Assembly: GCA_903840165.1 (NCBI GenBank)
Contig: CAIMEY010000098.1
Span: 25,542-89,541, forward strand
DNA: 64,000 nucleotides
Direction: 5' to 3'
Origin: an uncultured Myxococcales bacterium
GTDB taxonomy: Bacteria; Myxococcota_A; UBA9042
A model generated the notes under the pieces. That model was given only the letters and a program-made list of their open reading frames with translations. It did not search any database and was not told the DNA's origin. How positions within the stretch are numbered: the first letter of the stretch is position 1; the number at the start of each line of letters is the position of its first letter. A program made the translations under genes and the position numbers. Positions 8,923 through 18,208 of this stretch are shown here, piece after piece.

Positions 8923-10662
8923 ATGGGCCCCGCCGTGGTTCGCGTGATGGGCATGTGCGCCCTGTTGGCCTTGCTGGGCTGCTCGCCGCGACCGCGCACG
9001 ACGTTGGCCGACAATCACACCGTTTTGGCCCAGACGCCACCAAAAGACCGAATCCTCCGTTTTGCCAGTACTAGCGCGGAGTTGCTCGACCCCGCTCAAG
9101 TCGCAGATACGGCTGGCCATCATCTTATGATGAACGTTTTTGAAGGGTTGTACGTGTACAACCGCGGAGATGGCCCAGCGGTGCCAGCCATGGCGCAATC
9201 CCGAGACGTTTCAGCGGACGGCTTGACCTGGACCTTTCATTTGCGAACGAACCTGCGCTGGAGCGACGGAACCCCGCTCACGGCTGAAGATTTCGCCTGG
9301 AGCTGGCTGCGCGTGCTTGAGCCCAAGACGGCGTCGCGCTCTGCCCAGTTGCTGTGGTTTGTCAAGGGCGCTCAGGCGTTGAACAGCGGCGAGGACCCCA
9401 ATCCGCAGCACGTCGGGATCTCGGTGCTGGACCCTCTGACCCTTCGCGTGCAACTCACTAATCCTACGCCATTTTTTGAGGCTCTGCTCTGCGAAATGCC
9501 CTACGTGCCCACGCCCCGCCATTTAGTACAGCGCTGGGGTGCCGCTTGGGTGGAACCGGGGCATATCGCTAGCAACGGCCCCTTTGTCCTGAGTGCATAC
9601 CAAGACCGCAAGCACGCGATCCTCAAACGCAATCCCACCTACTGGGATGCGCCATCGGTGTGGCTCGATGGCATTGAAATCCTCTTGACGGACAGCGACC
9701 AAACCGCCTTTGACTGGTACGAAGTCGGCCGAACCCAGTGGCACGGCGATACGGCCCTGCCGATGGACAAGTTGCCGGCCCTGCGGGCATCTGGCCGGGT
9801 CGACCTGCGAACAGACCCCAAATTATGTTCGTATTACTTTAGCTTACGCGTCGACCGCCCTCCTCTGGATGACCCGCGGATTCGCCAGGCGATCAATCTC
9901 GCCATCGACAAAGAACGCTTGGCAGTTCACGTGTTGCGCGGTGGCCAGCCTATCGCCAGCGGTGCTGTGCCAGCCCTGTTCAGCAACAGCCATGGCTACC
10001 AAAGTCCCGCAGGAGACGGCTATGATCCTGAGCGAGCTCGACAATTGCTCGCCGAGGCGGGTCACCCCCACGGCTTGGGCCTGCCGCCCATTCGATTTTC
10101 CTTCAACACCGGCGAGGGCCACCGCGTTATCGCCGAGTTCGTGCAACGAAATCTCCAAGAAAATCTGGGAATTCGCTTGGAACTCATCAACATGGAGTGG
10201 GGCTCCTTGCTCAAGGCCCTGCAGGCCGGCGATTTTGCCATTGGCCGCTCCTCTTGGTGCGCGGACTACCCAGATCCATTGACCTTTCTTGAAGTTTTCC
10301 ACAGCCAAAGCAAGGCAAACTACTCGGGCTACCGCAACGCCACGTACGATGCCCGCATCGCCGCCATTGCCGCCGAGGTCGACACGCAGAAGCGCAACAC
10401 CTTGATAACTCTGGCAGAACAGCAGCTCAACACCGACCTACCTATGCTGCCAGTGTACCATTACACCTGGAATTACTTGGTCAAACCCTATGTCTTGGGC
10501 TATGAACGCCACATGCAGGACGCCCACCCGCTCAAGTACATTCGCTTTGCCGATGCCCAAGAACTGGCGCAAATTCAAGGTGGTGCACAGCTACATCTGC
10601 CGGCCCTGACGGTCCCCTCTGCCCGCCCGGCAAGCCAGTCGCCATCCGCGGAGTCCTTGTAA
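8923..10662 (+). CDS. Peptide/oligopeptide ABC-transporter substrate-binding lipoprotein (OppA-like)
   Basis: Extracytoplasmic solute-binding protein of family 5 (OppA/DppA), 579 aa. It has a lipoprotein signal with lipobox LLGC (lipidated C20), then the typical beginning of the fold (FASTSAELLDPAQVADT), the WTFHLRTNLRWSDGTPLTAEDF segment in two halves around residues 105-127, and the C-terminal half with YPDPLTFLEVFHS. GGAG lies 8 nt before the ATG, inside the preceding gene. The two permease genes follow directly, the first starting at the next base after the stop. The ligand is presumably a peptide or other amide compound. No ATPase gene is nearby. Confidence 0.9.
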   Translation: MGPAVVRVMGMCALLALLGCSPRPRTTLADNHTVLAQTPPKDRILRFASTSAELLDPAQVADTAGHHLMMNVFEGLYVYNRGDGPAVPAMAQSRDVSADGLTWTFHLRTNLRWSDGTPLTAEDFAWSWLRVLEPKTASRSAQLLWFVKGAQALNSGEDPNPQHVGISVLDPLTLRVQLTNPTPFFEALLCEMPYVPTPRHLVQRWGAAWVEPGHIASNGPFVLSAYQDRKHAILKRNPTYWDAPSVWLDGIEILLTDSDQTAFDWYEVGRTQWHGDTALPMDKLPALRASGRVDLRTDPKLCSYYFSLRVDRPPLDDPRIRQAINLAIDKERLAVHVLRGGQPIASGAVPALFSNSHGYQSPAGDGYDPERARQLLAEAGHPHGLGLPPIRFSFNTGEGHRVIAEFVQRNLQENLGIRLELINMEWGSLLKALQAGDFAIGRSSWCADYPDPLTFLEVFHSQSKANYSGYRNATYDARIAAIAAEVDTQKRNTLITLAEQQLNTDLPMLPVYHYTWNYLVKPYVLGYERHMQDAHPLKYIRFADAQELAQIQGGAQLHLPALTVPSARPASQSPSAESL

Positions 10663-11817
10663 ATGCTGCGCTTTGCTGCCATCCGTCTGGTGCAGGGCCT
10701 GCTGACACTGTGGGTGATTCTCAGCATCTCCTTTGTGCTGATGCGCCTAGCGCCAGGAGGGCCTTTTGACAAGGAAAAACCGCTACCTGCCGCCGTCGTG
10801 GCCAACCTCAAGCGCAGTTTTGGCCTTGGGCGCGATGTGCCTAGCCCCATCGCGGGCACGCTGAAGCGATTTGCAGTGCGCCAGTCTGAGGTTGTGCCCC
10901 GGGGGCAGCCTCTGGCGTATGTGCAGACTCAGCAAGGCGAAATTCCCATTCTCGCCCCGAAAGACATGACCGTCGCGGCCACGCTGGGCCCGGTCGGCCG
11001 CACCTTGATCCCCGGCGAGGCGCTTTTGGTGCGCGATTGCAGCCTTGGCGAGCAATACCTCAGAATGATGTGGAGTTACACCCATCTGGATTTCGGCGTG
11101 ACCTACGCCTCGGGCGGCACACGCAGCGTCGCCGAGACCTTGGCCAGCGCCTTTCCCGTCTCGCTCGAATTGGGCCTCTACGCACTGTTTTTTGCCATGA
11201 TTTTCGGCATTAGCCTGGGCCTATTGGCCGGATGGTACCGCAACACGTGGCTCGACACCCTAGCGATGACGGCGGCCCTGCTGCTGGTTTCGGCCTCCTC
11301 GCTGGTCCTGGGCACCTTGCTATTGCTGGTCTTTTGCGTTCAATTGCAATGGCTTTCTTGGGGAGGCTGGGAATTCCTGGCCTGGGATTGGCCCCACGCC
11401 CAGGTCAAGATTCTGCCGACGCTGACCCTTGGACTGGTCTACGCGGCTTGGTTCGCGCGCCTGACGCGGGCCGGCCTGCTTGACGTGGTTGGCCAGAACT
11501 GGATTCGCACAGCCCGGGCCAAGGGGCTTTCGCAGGGGCAGATTCTCCGCCGTCACGCCCTAAAACCCGCTATTTTGCCTGCGGTTACCTTCTTGGGGCC
11601 CGCGCTAGCAGGCATTGTCACTGGCTCGGTGGTCGTCGAACGGGTGTTCTCGATTCCGGGCATCGGCGAGTACTTCGTCACCGCAGCGGTCAATCGCGAC
11701 TATCCGCTGGTCATGGGCACAGTTGTGCTGTACTCGGCGCTGCTGATCGTCAGCAACTTGGCCGTCGACATTGTCCACGCCGCCCTGGACCCGCGGATTC
11801 GCCTGGGGGCGCCATGA
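10663..11817 (+). CDS. Opp-type ABC transporter permease (OppB-like) with inserted lipoyl/biotinyl-like domain
   Basis: Inner-membrane permease, 384 aa against about 306 for OppB. TM1 (residues 8-28), the LAPGGPF motif and the C-terminal BPD_transp_1 region with the EAA-type loop (FIRTARAKGLS-type, here NWIRTARAKGLSQG) are normal. Between the FGLG element (about 55) and the LGEQYLRMM segment (about 128) there is an extra stretch of about 70 residues. It has two half-repeats of the barrel-sandwich type, PIAGTLKRFAV...VPRGQPLAYV and ILAPKDMTVAA...LIPGEALLV. The turn that carries the modified Lys in true carriers reads TQQGE, without Lys. By OppB topology it should sit in the first periplasmic loop. 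The start abuts the previous stop. Confidence 0.9.
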   Translation: MLRFAAIRLVQGLLTLWVILSISFVLMRLAPGGPFDKEKPLPAAVVANLKRSFGLGRDVPSPIAGTLKRFAVRQSEVVPRGQPLAYVQTQQGEIPILAPKDMTVAATLGPVGRTLIPGEALLVRDCSLGEQYLRMMWSYTHLDFGVTYASGGTRSVAETLASAFPVSLELGLYALFFAMIFGISLGLLAGWYRNTWLDTLAMTAALLLVSASSLVLGTLLLLVFCVQLQWLSWGGWEFLAWDWPHAQVKILPTLTLGLVYAAWFARLTRAGLLDVVGQNWIRTARAKGLSQGQILRRHALKPAILPAVTFLGPALAGIVTGSVVVERVFSIPGIGEYFVTAAVNRDYPLVMGTVVLYSALLIVSNLAVDIVHAALDPRIRLGAP

Positions 11818-13289
11818 GGTCCCTGTCGCCCGGACAGGCTGCCCTGGCCCGCCTTCGTCGCAATCGGATGGCCGTGGCCGGTGCTTGGGTGGCCGCAACC
11901 ATGGCAGTCCTGGGCTTTGCCGCTCCGCTATGGGCCCGCGCGTGCATCGGCTTTTCGCCCGAGGAACAGCATCCTGCCTTTGCCTTTGCGCCGCCCGGTA
12001 CCCAAGATAGTTCTTTGGATTACCGCGATTACGATGGCGACTCCACCGCTTGGCCCCTAGTTGACTGGCAGCGCAACGGCGCGATTCAGTGTCGCTTGGA
12101 CCCGCAGCCAAACCTCGACACCGACGAAAAAGCGTTGCATCTATTGCAGATGGCCTTAGGACCCCAGGCGCAATGGCCCGAGCCCAGCCGGGTGCCTCTG
12201 GCCGAAACGCTGGCGATTCTAGCCGGTCAATGGCGGTGCCCGGAGCTGGAAACCCTGCAAGATGCCGAACGTTTCTACGCGTTCTTGCCCGACCAGTTCG
12301 ACCGAGCCTCCGGCCATACCGTGCCGGGGACCGCGGTCTCCGAGCCAGACGGCCTGCTATCGCGTCAAGAGTTTCCCAATCAACTCAGACAGATTGCCGA
12401 CCTTCGCACCCGGGAGGCCGCGCGACAACTAGGGCTCGTCGGTGACGCCGGTTGGGCCCTCTTAAGCAAAGATCCCAAGGCACTACTCACGCGTCAGGAC
12501 ATTGCGGCCTCAACCCTTCGCACGCGCCTGCAGCCCGACCAGTTGCTACAGCACTGGGATACCAACCACGACTTGGCTATTGATCGCCTTGAATTTCAAG
12601 GTCTCCCGCGGATGCACCGTTTCTGGCTCGGCACCGACCAAAAGGGCCGCGACCTGCTGGTGCGTCTGCTGTACGGGGCGAGGATGAGCTTGACCATCGG
12701 CCTGCTAGCGACCTTGGTCAGCCTGCTGATCGGCGTTTCCTACGGCGCCATCGCCGGTTACGCCAGTCGCCGCATCGATGGGCTGATGATGCGCACGGTC
12801 GACGTCCTGTATGGACTGCCTTTTCTGTTTCTTGTCATTGTGTTGTTGGTAGTTGCCGGGCGCTCCACGCTCAATCTGTTCGTCGCCCTAGGCGCGGTGT
12901 CCTGGCTGACGATGGCCCGGATCGTCCGCGCTCAGGTCCTGAGCCTGCGCCACCGCGAATTCGTTGAAGCAGCAAGAGCTTTGGGGCTGTCCGCGCCACG
13001 AATTCTGTTCCGCCACATCTTGCCCAACGCCTTGGGCCCGATCGTGGTGTACGCGACACTGTCGGTTCCTGGCGTGATCTTGGAAGAAGCTTTCCTGTCT
13101 TTTCTTGGACTTGGCGTGCAGCCTCCCGATGCGTCTTGGGGCACGCTGCTGGCCGAAGGGGCTCGGCTACTGCAGGACCAGCCTTGGCTGCTAATCTGGC
13201 CCGCTGGCGCCTTGTCGATTACGCTTTTTTCCCTTAGTTTTCTTGGAGATGGGCTTCGTGACGCCCTAGACCCACGCGCGGAGACCTGA
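11814..13289 (+). CDS. Opp-type ABC transporter permease (OppC-like) with ~220-residue EF-hand-bearing insertion
   Basis: Second permease, 491 aa against about 300 for OppC, overlapping the first by ATGA. TM1 (about residues 18-40) is followed not by the usual short loop but by about 220 extra residues up to HRFWLGTDQKGRDLLVRLLYG (about 268), where normal OppC sequence resumes. The insertion ends with a textbook EF-hand loop, residues 249-260 (DTNHDLAIDRLE: D, N, D, backbone A, D, E at positions 1, 3, 5, 7, 9, 12). A degenerate one lies near 175-186 (EPDGLLSRQE) and a DYRDYDGD acidic turn near 69. The insertion should be periplasmic. The EAA loop (VEAARALGLSAPRILFRHILPN) is intact, so it should pair with an ATPase encoded elsewhere. 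Confidence 0.9.
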   Translation: MRSLSPGQAALARLRRNRMAVAGAWVAATMAVLGFAAPLWARACIGFSPEEQHPAFAFAPPGTQDSSLDYRDYDGDSTAWPLVDWQRNGAIQCRLDPQPNLDTDEKALHLLQMALGPQAQWPEPSRVPLAETLAILAGQWRCPELETLQDAERFYAFLPDQFDRASGHTVPGTAVSEPDGLLSRQEFPNQLRQIADLRTREAARQLGLVGDAGWALLSKDPKALLTRQDIAASTLRTRLQPDQLLQHWDTNHDLAIDRLEFQGLPRMHRFWLGTDQKGRDLLVRLLYGARMSLTIGLLATLVSLLIGVSYGAIAGYASRRIDGLMMRTVDVLYGLPFLFLVIVLLVVAGRSTLNLFVALGAVSWLTMARIVRAQVLSLRHREFVEAARALGLSAPRILFRHILPNALGPIVVYATLSVPGVILEEAFLSFLGLGVQPPDASWGTLLAEGARLLQDQPWLLIWPAGALSITLFSLSFLGDGLRDALDPRAET

Positions 13290-13356
13290 CCAATTCGTTG
13301 CGCAGATCGGCAAACGATGTCAGCATTACAGCAACGACTCTGTGGGAGGCCATTTC

Positions 13357-14442
13357 ATGAAGCATATTGGAAGTCTCAGCTGGGCAATGGCGCTCAGTTT
13401 GTTAGGGATTGCATCGTTATCAGCTTGCAACGCGGTAGCCAACTTGCGCAAGGGTGAGTTGAACCTCGATGTCGGCCGGGACAACGGCAACAGCGGCAAT
13501 AACAACGCGCAAACACAAGGCAATGCCGGAAGTAGCGCCAAGGCTTCGAAGCCACGGGGCAATGCGCCGGCCGAGCTCAGCGATGCCGAGGAAGCCAACA
13601 AGCGCTGCCAGGACTGGATCGACGGAAATCGCAAGGATACCAAAGAGTTGCTTGCGGCCCAGATCCATTCTCTGGACGAGGCCAAGGCCGCCTATGACCG
13701 CTGGGACAAGATCGACACGACCATTGCAGTGCACTGCGAGACGGATTGCGCCGTCGTCAAAGATGCCAATGGCGAGTCGGTGCCCAAATGCACGTTCAAG
13801 AACGCGAAATTCCAGCCTTTAGTGGACTCGATGCTCGACGAAGTCAGCAAGGCCGAACCGCAGGTCCTGGAAAAGGCGATTCGCGGCGCCCTCAAGGAAG
13901 ACCCCAAGTGGGCGCGCAACAAGATGTTTACGCTGTTCCGCAACGAGGATCGCAAGCCCAATGAGTGGCTGCGCGGTCTGGCGCACGACGTCAGCAAGGC
14001 TTATGACGCTTCCTTGGAGCAAATGTTCAAGGCCAATGGGGGCTTGGGCAAGAAGGACAACGGCGAAGTGGTCTGCGTCTATTCGCGCAATGCACTGCCA
14101 GCTGGAGGCAAGGGACATACTGGATTCGCTACGCATTTTGACGGCCCGGGCGTCATCTACGTGGGCTGCCGCCTGCAAGGGCCCGCCAACGGCCAAAACG
14201 GCAAGATTCTCTTGTATTTCAATGCTGACACCGGCCCTGCCGAACGGATGCTGCACGAAGTCGACCTCGGCCATTCTTCGGCCGTGGGCAAGACCGACTG
14301 GGTCACCGGCAAGTTCAGCCTGCCGGCGGGCGAAGACTTCGCCAAAACCGTCCATTACACTTTTGACGCCCAGGTCATCGTGCGCAACGTCTGGAATGAA
14401 CAGACGATCCTTTCCTCGTCCGTCCTGACTTGGCACAAGTAG
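13357..14442 (+). CDS. Uncharacterised lipoprotein
   Basis: A 361-aa exported lipoprotein of no family I recognise. GGGAGG stands 8 nt before the ATG; an earlier in-frame GTG at 13342 overlaps that site and is unlikely. The signal peptide ends in lipobox LSAC (C24). Then come an Asn/Gly/Ala-rich linker (about residues 45-75), a helical charged segment (about 80-190) with a disulfide-like pair (HCETDC, KCTFKN), and a probable beta-rich C-terminal domain (about 225-361) with evenly spaced Gly, aromatic residues and two further Cys (VVCVY, YVGCRL). It starts 67 bp after the permease gene and could be co-transcribed, but nothing links it functionally to transport. Confidence 0.75.
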   Translation: MKHIGSLSWAMALSLLGIASLSACNAVANLRKGELNLDVGRDNGNSGNNNAQTQGNAGSSAKASKPRGNAPAELSDAEEANKRCQDWIDGNRKDTKELLAAQIHSLDEAKAAYDRWDKIDTTIAVHCETDCAVVKDANGESVPKCTFKNAKFQPLVDSMLDEVSKAEPQVLEKAIRGALKEDPKWARNKMFTLFRNEDRKPNEWLRGLAHDVSKAYDASLEQMFKANGGLGKKDNGEVVCVYSRNALPAGGKGHTGFATHFDGPGVIYVGCRLQGPANGQNGKILLYFNADTGPAERMLHEVDLGHSSAVGKTDWVTGKFSLPAGEDFAKTVHYTFDAQVIVRNVWNEQTILSSSVLTWHK

Positions 14443-14620
14443 CCTCCTGGCCAGACGATGGCTGTCTGCACACCCCTGGCCGATGGCTAGCGACACCGCG
14501 ACCGCTGCGGGGCAAACGGCAGCAACGCTCGCAATCCCAGAAAAATCCAAGGGAATATTCGCGCTTCGCCAAGGGTTGTCGATTCGAACGGGCCGATAGC
14601 GGTCGCCATTGGAGCCCTTG

Positions 14621-15670
14621 ATGCCCGCCTTGCCCAACCCCCTCGGCACGCCGCAACCGGACGCAATTCTGTCCGCTGAGCCCCTGCGCACGCCGTGGCA
14701 AACGCAGAATCCCTTTTTATTCTGCATGCATCACAACGATGCCTACCCAGCGGGCAACGCGCAGTTTGGCCCGATTGATTCCTTGCGAGGCCGACAAATA
14801 GGCCAAGACTTCGCGAACAAAGACGGCTGGAACATGTACCACGGCCAGCAGGTGCCGGGCTTTCCGCAACACCCGCACCGGGGCTTTGAAACCGTGACCG
14901 TGGTCCGCAAAGGTCTGCTGGATCATTCGGATTCTCTGGGCGCTGCGGCTCGTTACGGCCAGGGCGACGTGCAATGGCTGACGGCCGGCCAGGGCATTCA
15001 ACATGCGGAGATGTTTCCGCTCTTGCGAAGCGACGCGCCCAATCCTGTGGAATTGTTCCAGATCTGGCTCAACCTGCCCCGCGCCAGCAAGATGGTCGCC
15101 CCCTATTTCTCCATGTTCTGGGCCGACACGATCCCGCGGCAGCGCCTCGAGGACCAACAGGGAAAATCCATAGAGATCTCTGTAATCGCCGGTAGTATTG
15201 GCGATCTGGTGGGGCCAGAACCGCCCCCCAATTCCTGGGCCCATCAAGCGGGGTCGGACGTCGCGATTTGGACGCTCAAGCTGCAGGCCGGGGCGCAATG
15301 GACGCTGCCCGCTGCCCAACCGGGGAGCAATCGGGTGATTTACTTCTTTGAAGGCAAGGAGTTGACGATTGGCCCGCGCACGGTGGCAGTCCGGCAGGCC
15401 ATCGCGGTACGACCTGAGGCGGCCTTGCAACTGACCGCTGGCAGTCAGGATGTGGAATTGCTTGTATTGCAAGGAAAACCCATCGCCGAACCGGTGGTCC
15501 AGTATGGCCCCTTCGTCATGAACACCCAAGCCGAAATCCAGCAGACTTTTGCGGACTACCAACGCACCGGTTTTGGCGGCTGGCCGTGGCCCCGCGTCGA
15601 CCCGGTGCATGGCCCAGAACAGCAGCGCTTGGCCCGATACCCGGACGGCCGCATCGATAAACCCGCTTGA
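14621..15670 (+). CDS. Pirin-family bicupin protein
   Basis: Two-domain cupin of the pirin/YhhW family, 349 aa. The start is ATG with GGAG 8 nt upstream; a TTG at 14609 is not preferred. The N-terminal cupin has the metal-site motif PQHPHRGFETVT (H84, H86) and the downstream GQGIQHAEM (further His and Glu), the usual four-residue Fe-binding set in pirins. The second cupin (about residues 190-290) lacks such ligands, as is normal. It is longer than YhhW (231 aa), with an N-terminal extension and a tail matching the longer bacterial pirins. Known relatives act as quercetinase-like dioxygenases or redox-sensing regulators; the role here is not shown. Confidence 0.88.
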   Translation: MPALPNPLGTPQPDAILSAEPLRTPWQTQNPFLFCMHHNDAYPAGNAQFGPIDSLRGRQIGQDFANKDGWNMYHGQQVPGFPQHPHRGFETVTVVRKGLLDHSDSLGAAARYGQGDVQWLTAGQGIQHAEMFPLLRSDAPNPVELFQIWLNLPRASKMVAPYFSMFWADTIPRQRLEDQQGKSIEISVIAGSIGDLVGPEPPPNSWAHQAGSDVAIWTLKLQAGAQWTLPAAQPGSNRVIYFFEGKELTIGPRTVAVRQAIAVRPEAALQLTAGSQDVELLVLQGKPIAEPVVQYGPFVMNTQAEIQQTFADYQRTGFGGWPWPRVDPVHGPEQQRLARYPDGRIDKPA

Positions 15671-15699
15671 TAATTCCCCATTTCGCACCCATGCGCTGA

Positions 15700-16695
<996 letters not shown>

Positions 16696-16774
16696 ATTAC
16701 GCGCAGTGCTATCGCTTGAAATTCAATGTGTTGGCCAGCAATCGCTAGGGCGCATCTGACGGGAACGGATTGCG

Positions 16775-17875
16775 CTACAAAAGGTCCGTGCGGCCAAGCT
16801 TCTGCAGTTCCGCCACTATCTGGCGGACGTCTTGGCTGCGCTCCAAGGGCAGCACCAGCGTTGCGTCCGGCGTCACGACCACGGCCGTGTGGCGCAGGCC
16901 GACGGCGGCGAGCAGAGGCCCCTGGGAAATCAGGACGCTGTCATGACAATCTTGTGCAATCACAGGGCCATGCAGGAAGTTGGCCGACGACGCGGGCTTC
17001 AGGCCGACCACGCTCTGCCAAGTGCCGACGTCAGACCAGCCAGCGTCCAGACGCACCACGGAAATGTCCGACTCGTGCTCCATCACCCCGTAATCAATGC
17101 TGATACTCGGGCTGCGCTCGAAGGCGACCTGCAGCGCCGCGGCAAAGGCTTGGCTGCCCGGCCTTAGGCCACTCAGGCGAATTTCGGAGAAAGCCGATGT
17201 AACAGCAGGCACATGCGCATCGAGCGCCCGCAGCGCTGTGTCCGCGCGGAGCACAAATACGCCCGCATTCCACAGGTACTGCCCGCTGACCAGGTACTCT
17301 TGGGCCGTCGCCAAATCTGGTTTTTCTACAAAGCGTTGCACGGCAAATAGACCGTCCTCGGCCTTGGACAGCGAGGCACCAACCTCAATGTAGCCGTAGC
17401 CCGTTTCAGGCGCTGTCGGCGTCACACCGAGCGTAACAATCTTGCCAGTATCCGCCTGCTTAGCGGCGACCTGCAGCGCGGCCCGAAAACGCGCGGCGTC
17501 GGCAACAAAGTGGTCCGCCGGCAGGAGCACCAAAATTGCATCAGGCCGCATTTGCTGGGCGACAATTGCAGCAATCGCCATGCACGGAGCGGTGTTCCGT
17601 GCCACTGGCTCGCCAATGATCTGGTTGGACCCGAGGTCGGGCAGGTCGGCCTGCACCGCCGGCACCAAACGCTGAGCCGTTACACAGAGTTGGCGCTGAG
17701 GCGGGCACAGTTCGGCCACGCGGTCCATGGTGATGCGTAGTAGGGACTTTTCACCAAAGAACTTCAAAAGTTGTTTGGGTTCATGGTGCCGAGAGAGGGG
17801 CCAGAATCGGGTGCCAGAACCGCCGGCCATGACCGCACAGACCAATCGATCGGCCGCAGGGAGGGGACTGGGCAT
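16775..17875 (-). CDS. manC: Mannose-1-phosphate guanylyltransferase
   Basis: Makes GDP-mannose from mannose-1-phosphate and GTP for polysaccharide or glycoprotein synthesis (EC 2.7.7.13). The product is 366 aa, the short single-function type without the C-terminal phosphomannose isomerase domain. The start at 17875 has GAGGA 8 nt upstream. The nucleotidyltransferase signature AGGSGTRFWPLSR is at residues 17-29, followed by PKQLL, the LLPADHF metal-binding segment, GYGYIE and FVEKPD. A left-handed beta-helix-like C-terminal part begins near residue 290. It is transcribed divergently from lon. The glycosyltransferase genes that would use its product are 43 kb away. Confidence 0.93.
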   Translation of the reverse strand: MPSPLPAADRLVCAVMAGGSGTRFWPLSRHHEPKQLLKFFGEKSLLRITMDRVAELCPPQRQLCVTAQRLVPAVQADLPDLGSNQIIGEPVARNTAPCMAIAAIVAQQMRPDAILVLLPADHFVADAARFRAALQVAAKQADTGKIVTLGVTPTAPETGYGYIEVGASLSKAEDGLFAVQRFVEKPDLATAQEYLVSGQYLWNAGVFVLRADTALRALDAHVPAVTSAFSEIRLSGLRPGSQAFAAALQVAFERSPSISIDYGVMEHESDISVVRLDAGWSDVGTWQSVVGLKPASSANFLHGPVIAQDCHDSVLISQGPLLAAVGLRHTAVVVTPDATLVLPLERSQDVRQIVAELQKLGRTDLL

Positions 17876-18208
17876 AGAAATATCCTCAAATCGCGAAGAA
17901 TCACATGTAGTTGAAATACCATTTGACCGGGCTAGCCGCGGCCAATGTTCGCGTCGAACAGCAACCATGGTAGGACAAGGTCCTTGCGCTGTCGAACGTC
18001 CGGGCCCCGCAGAGGGGCGGGTTTTGCGGCAGGAATCCTGCCAAAGCGAGGCACAGCAACAACTTGAATTGATAGAGAGATGACCGGGCAATCTTGGGGA
18101 GCAGCTCTCTCTCTCCGGGTCATCAGGTACTTGCCCCCCATTGACAAGGCGGCCGCCGCAACCTTGCGTGTGAACCATGGGCCGCCCGACCAGGCCCGGA
18201 GAGCGTTC
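17876..18208. other. Divergent intergenic region between manC and lon
   Basis: A 333-bp region that should hold promoters for both genes. A CTTGAA hexamer at 18063-18068 resembles a heat-shock sigma -35 box, but no CCCCAT-like -10 follows at the right distance. Two small perfect hairpins are visible (GCCCC/GGGGC near 18003-18017 and CAGGA/TCCTG near 18032). The lon frame stays open upstream to 18080, but that stretch lacks Lon homology. No certain promoter can be called. Confidence 0.4.

Noticed and set aside
18080..18208. 43-codon N-terminal extension of Lon
   Set aside because: The ATG at 18209 has a good ribosome binding site and gives the standard Lon N terminus; the extension has no similarity.
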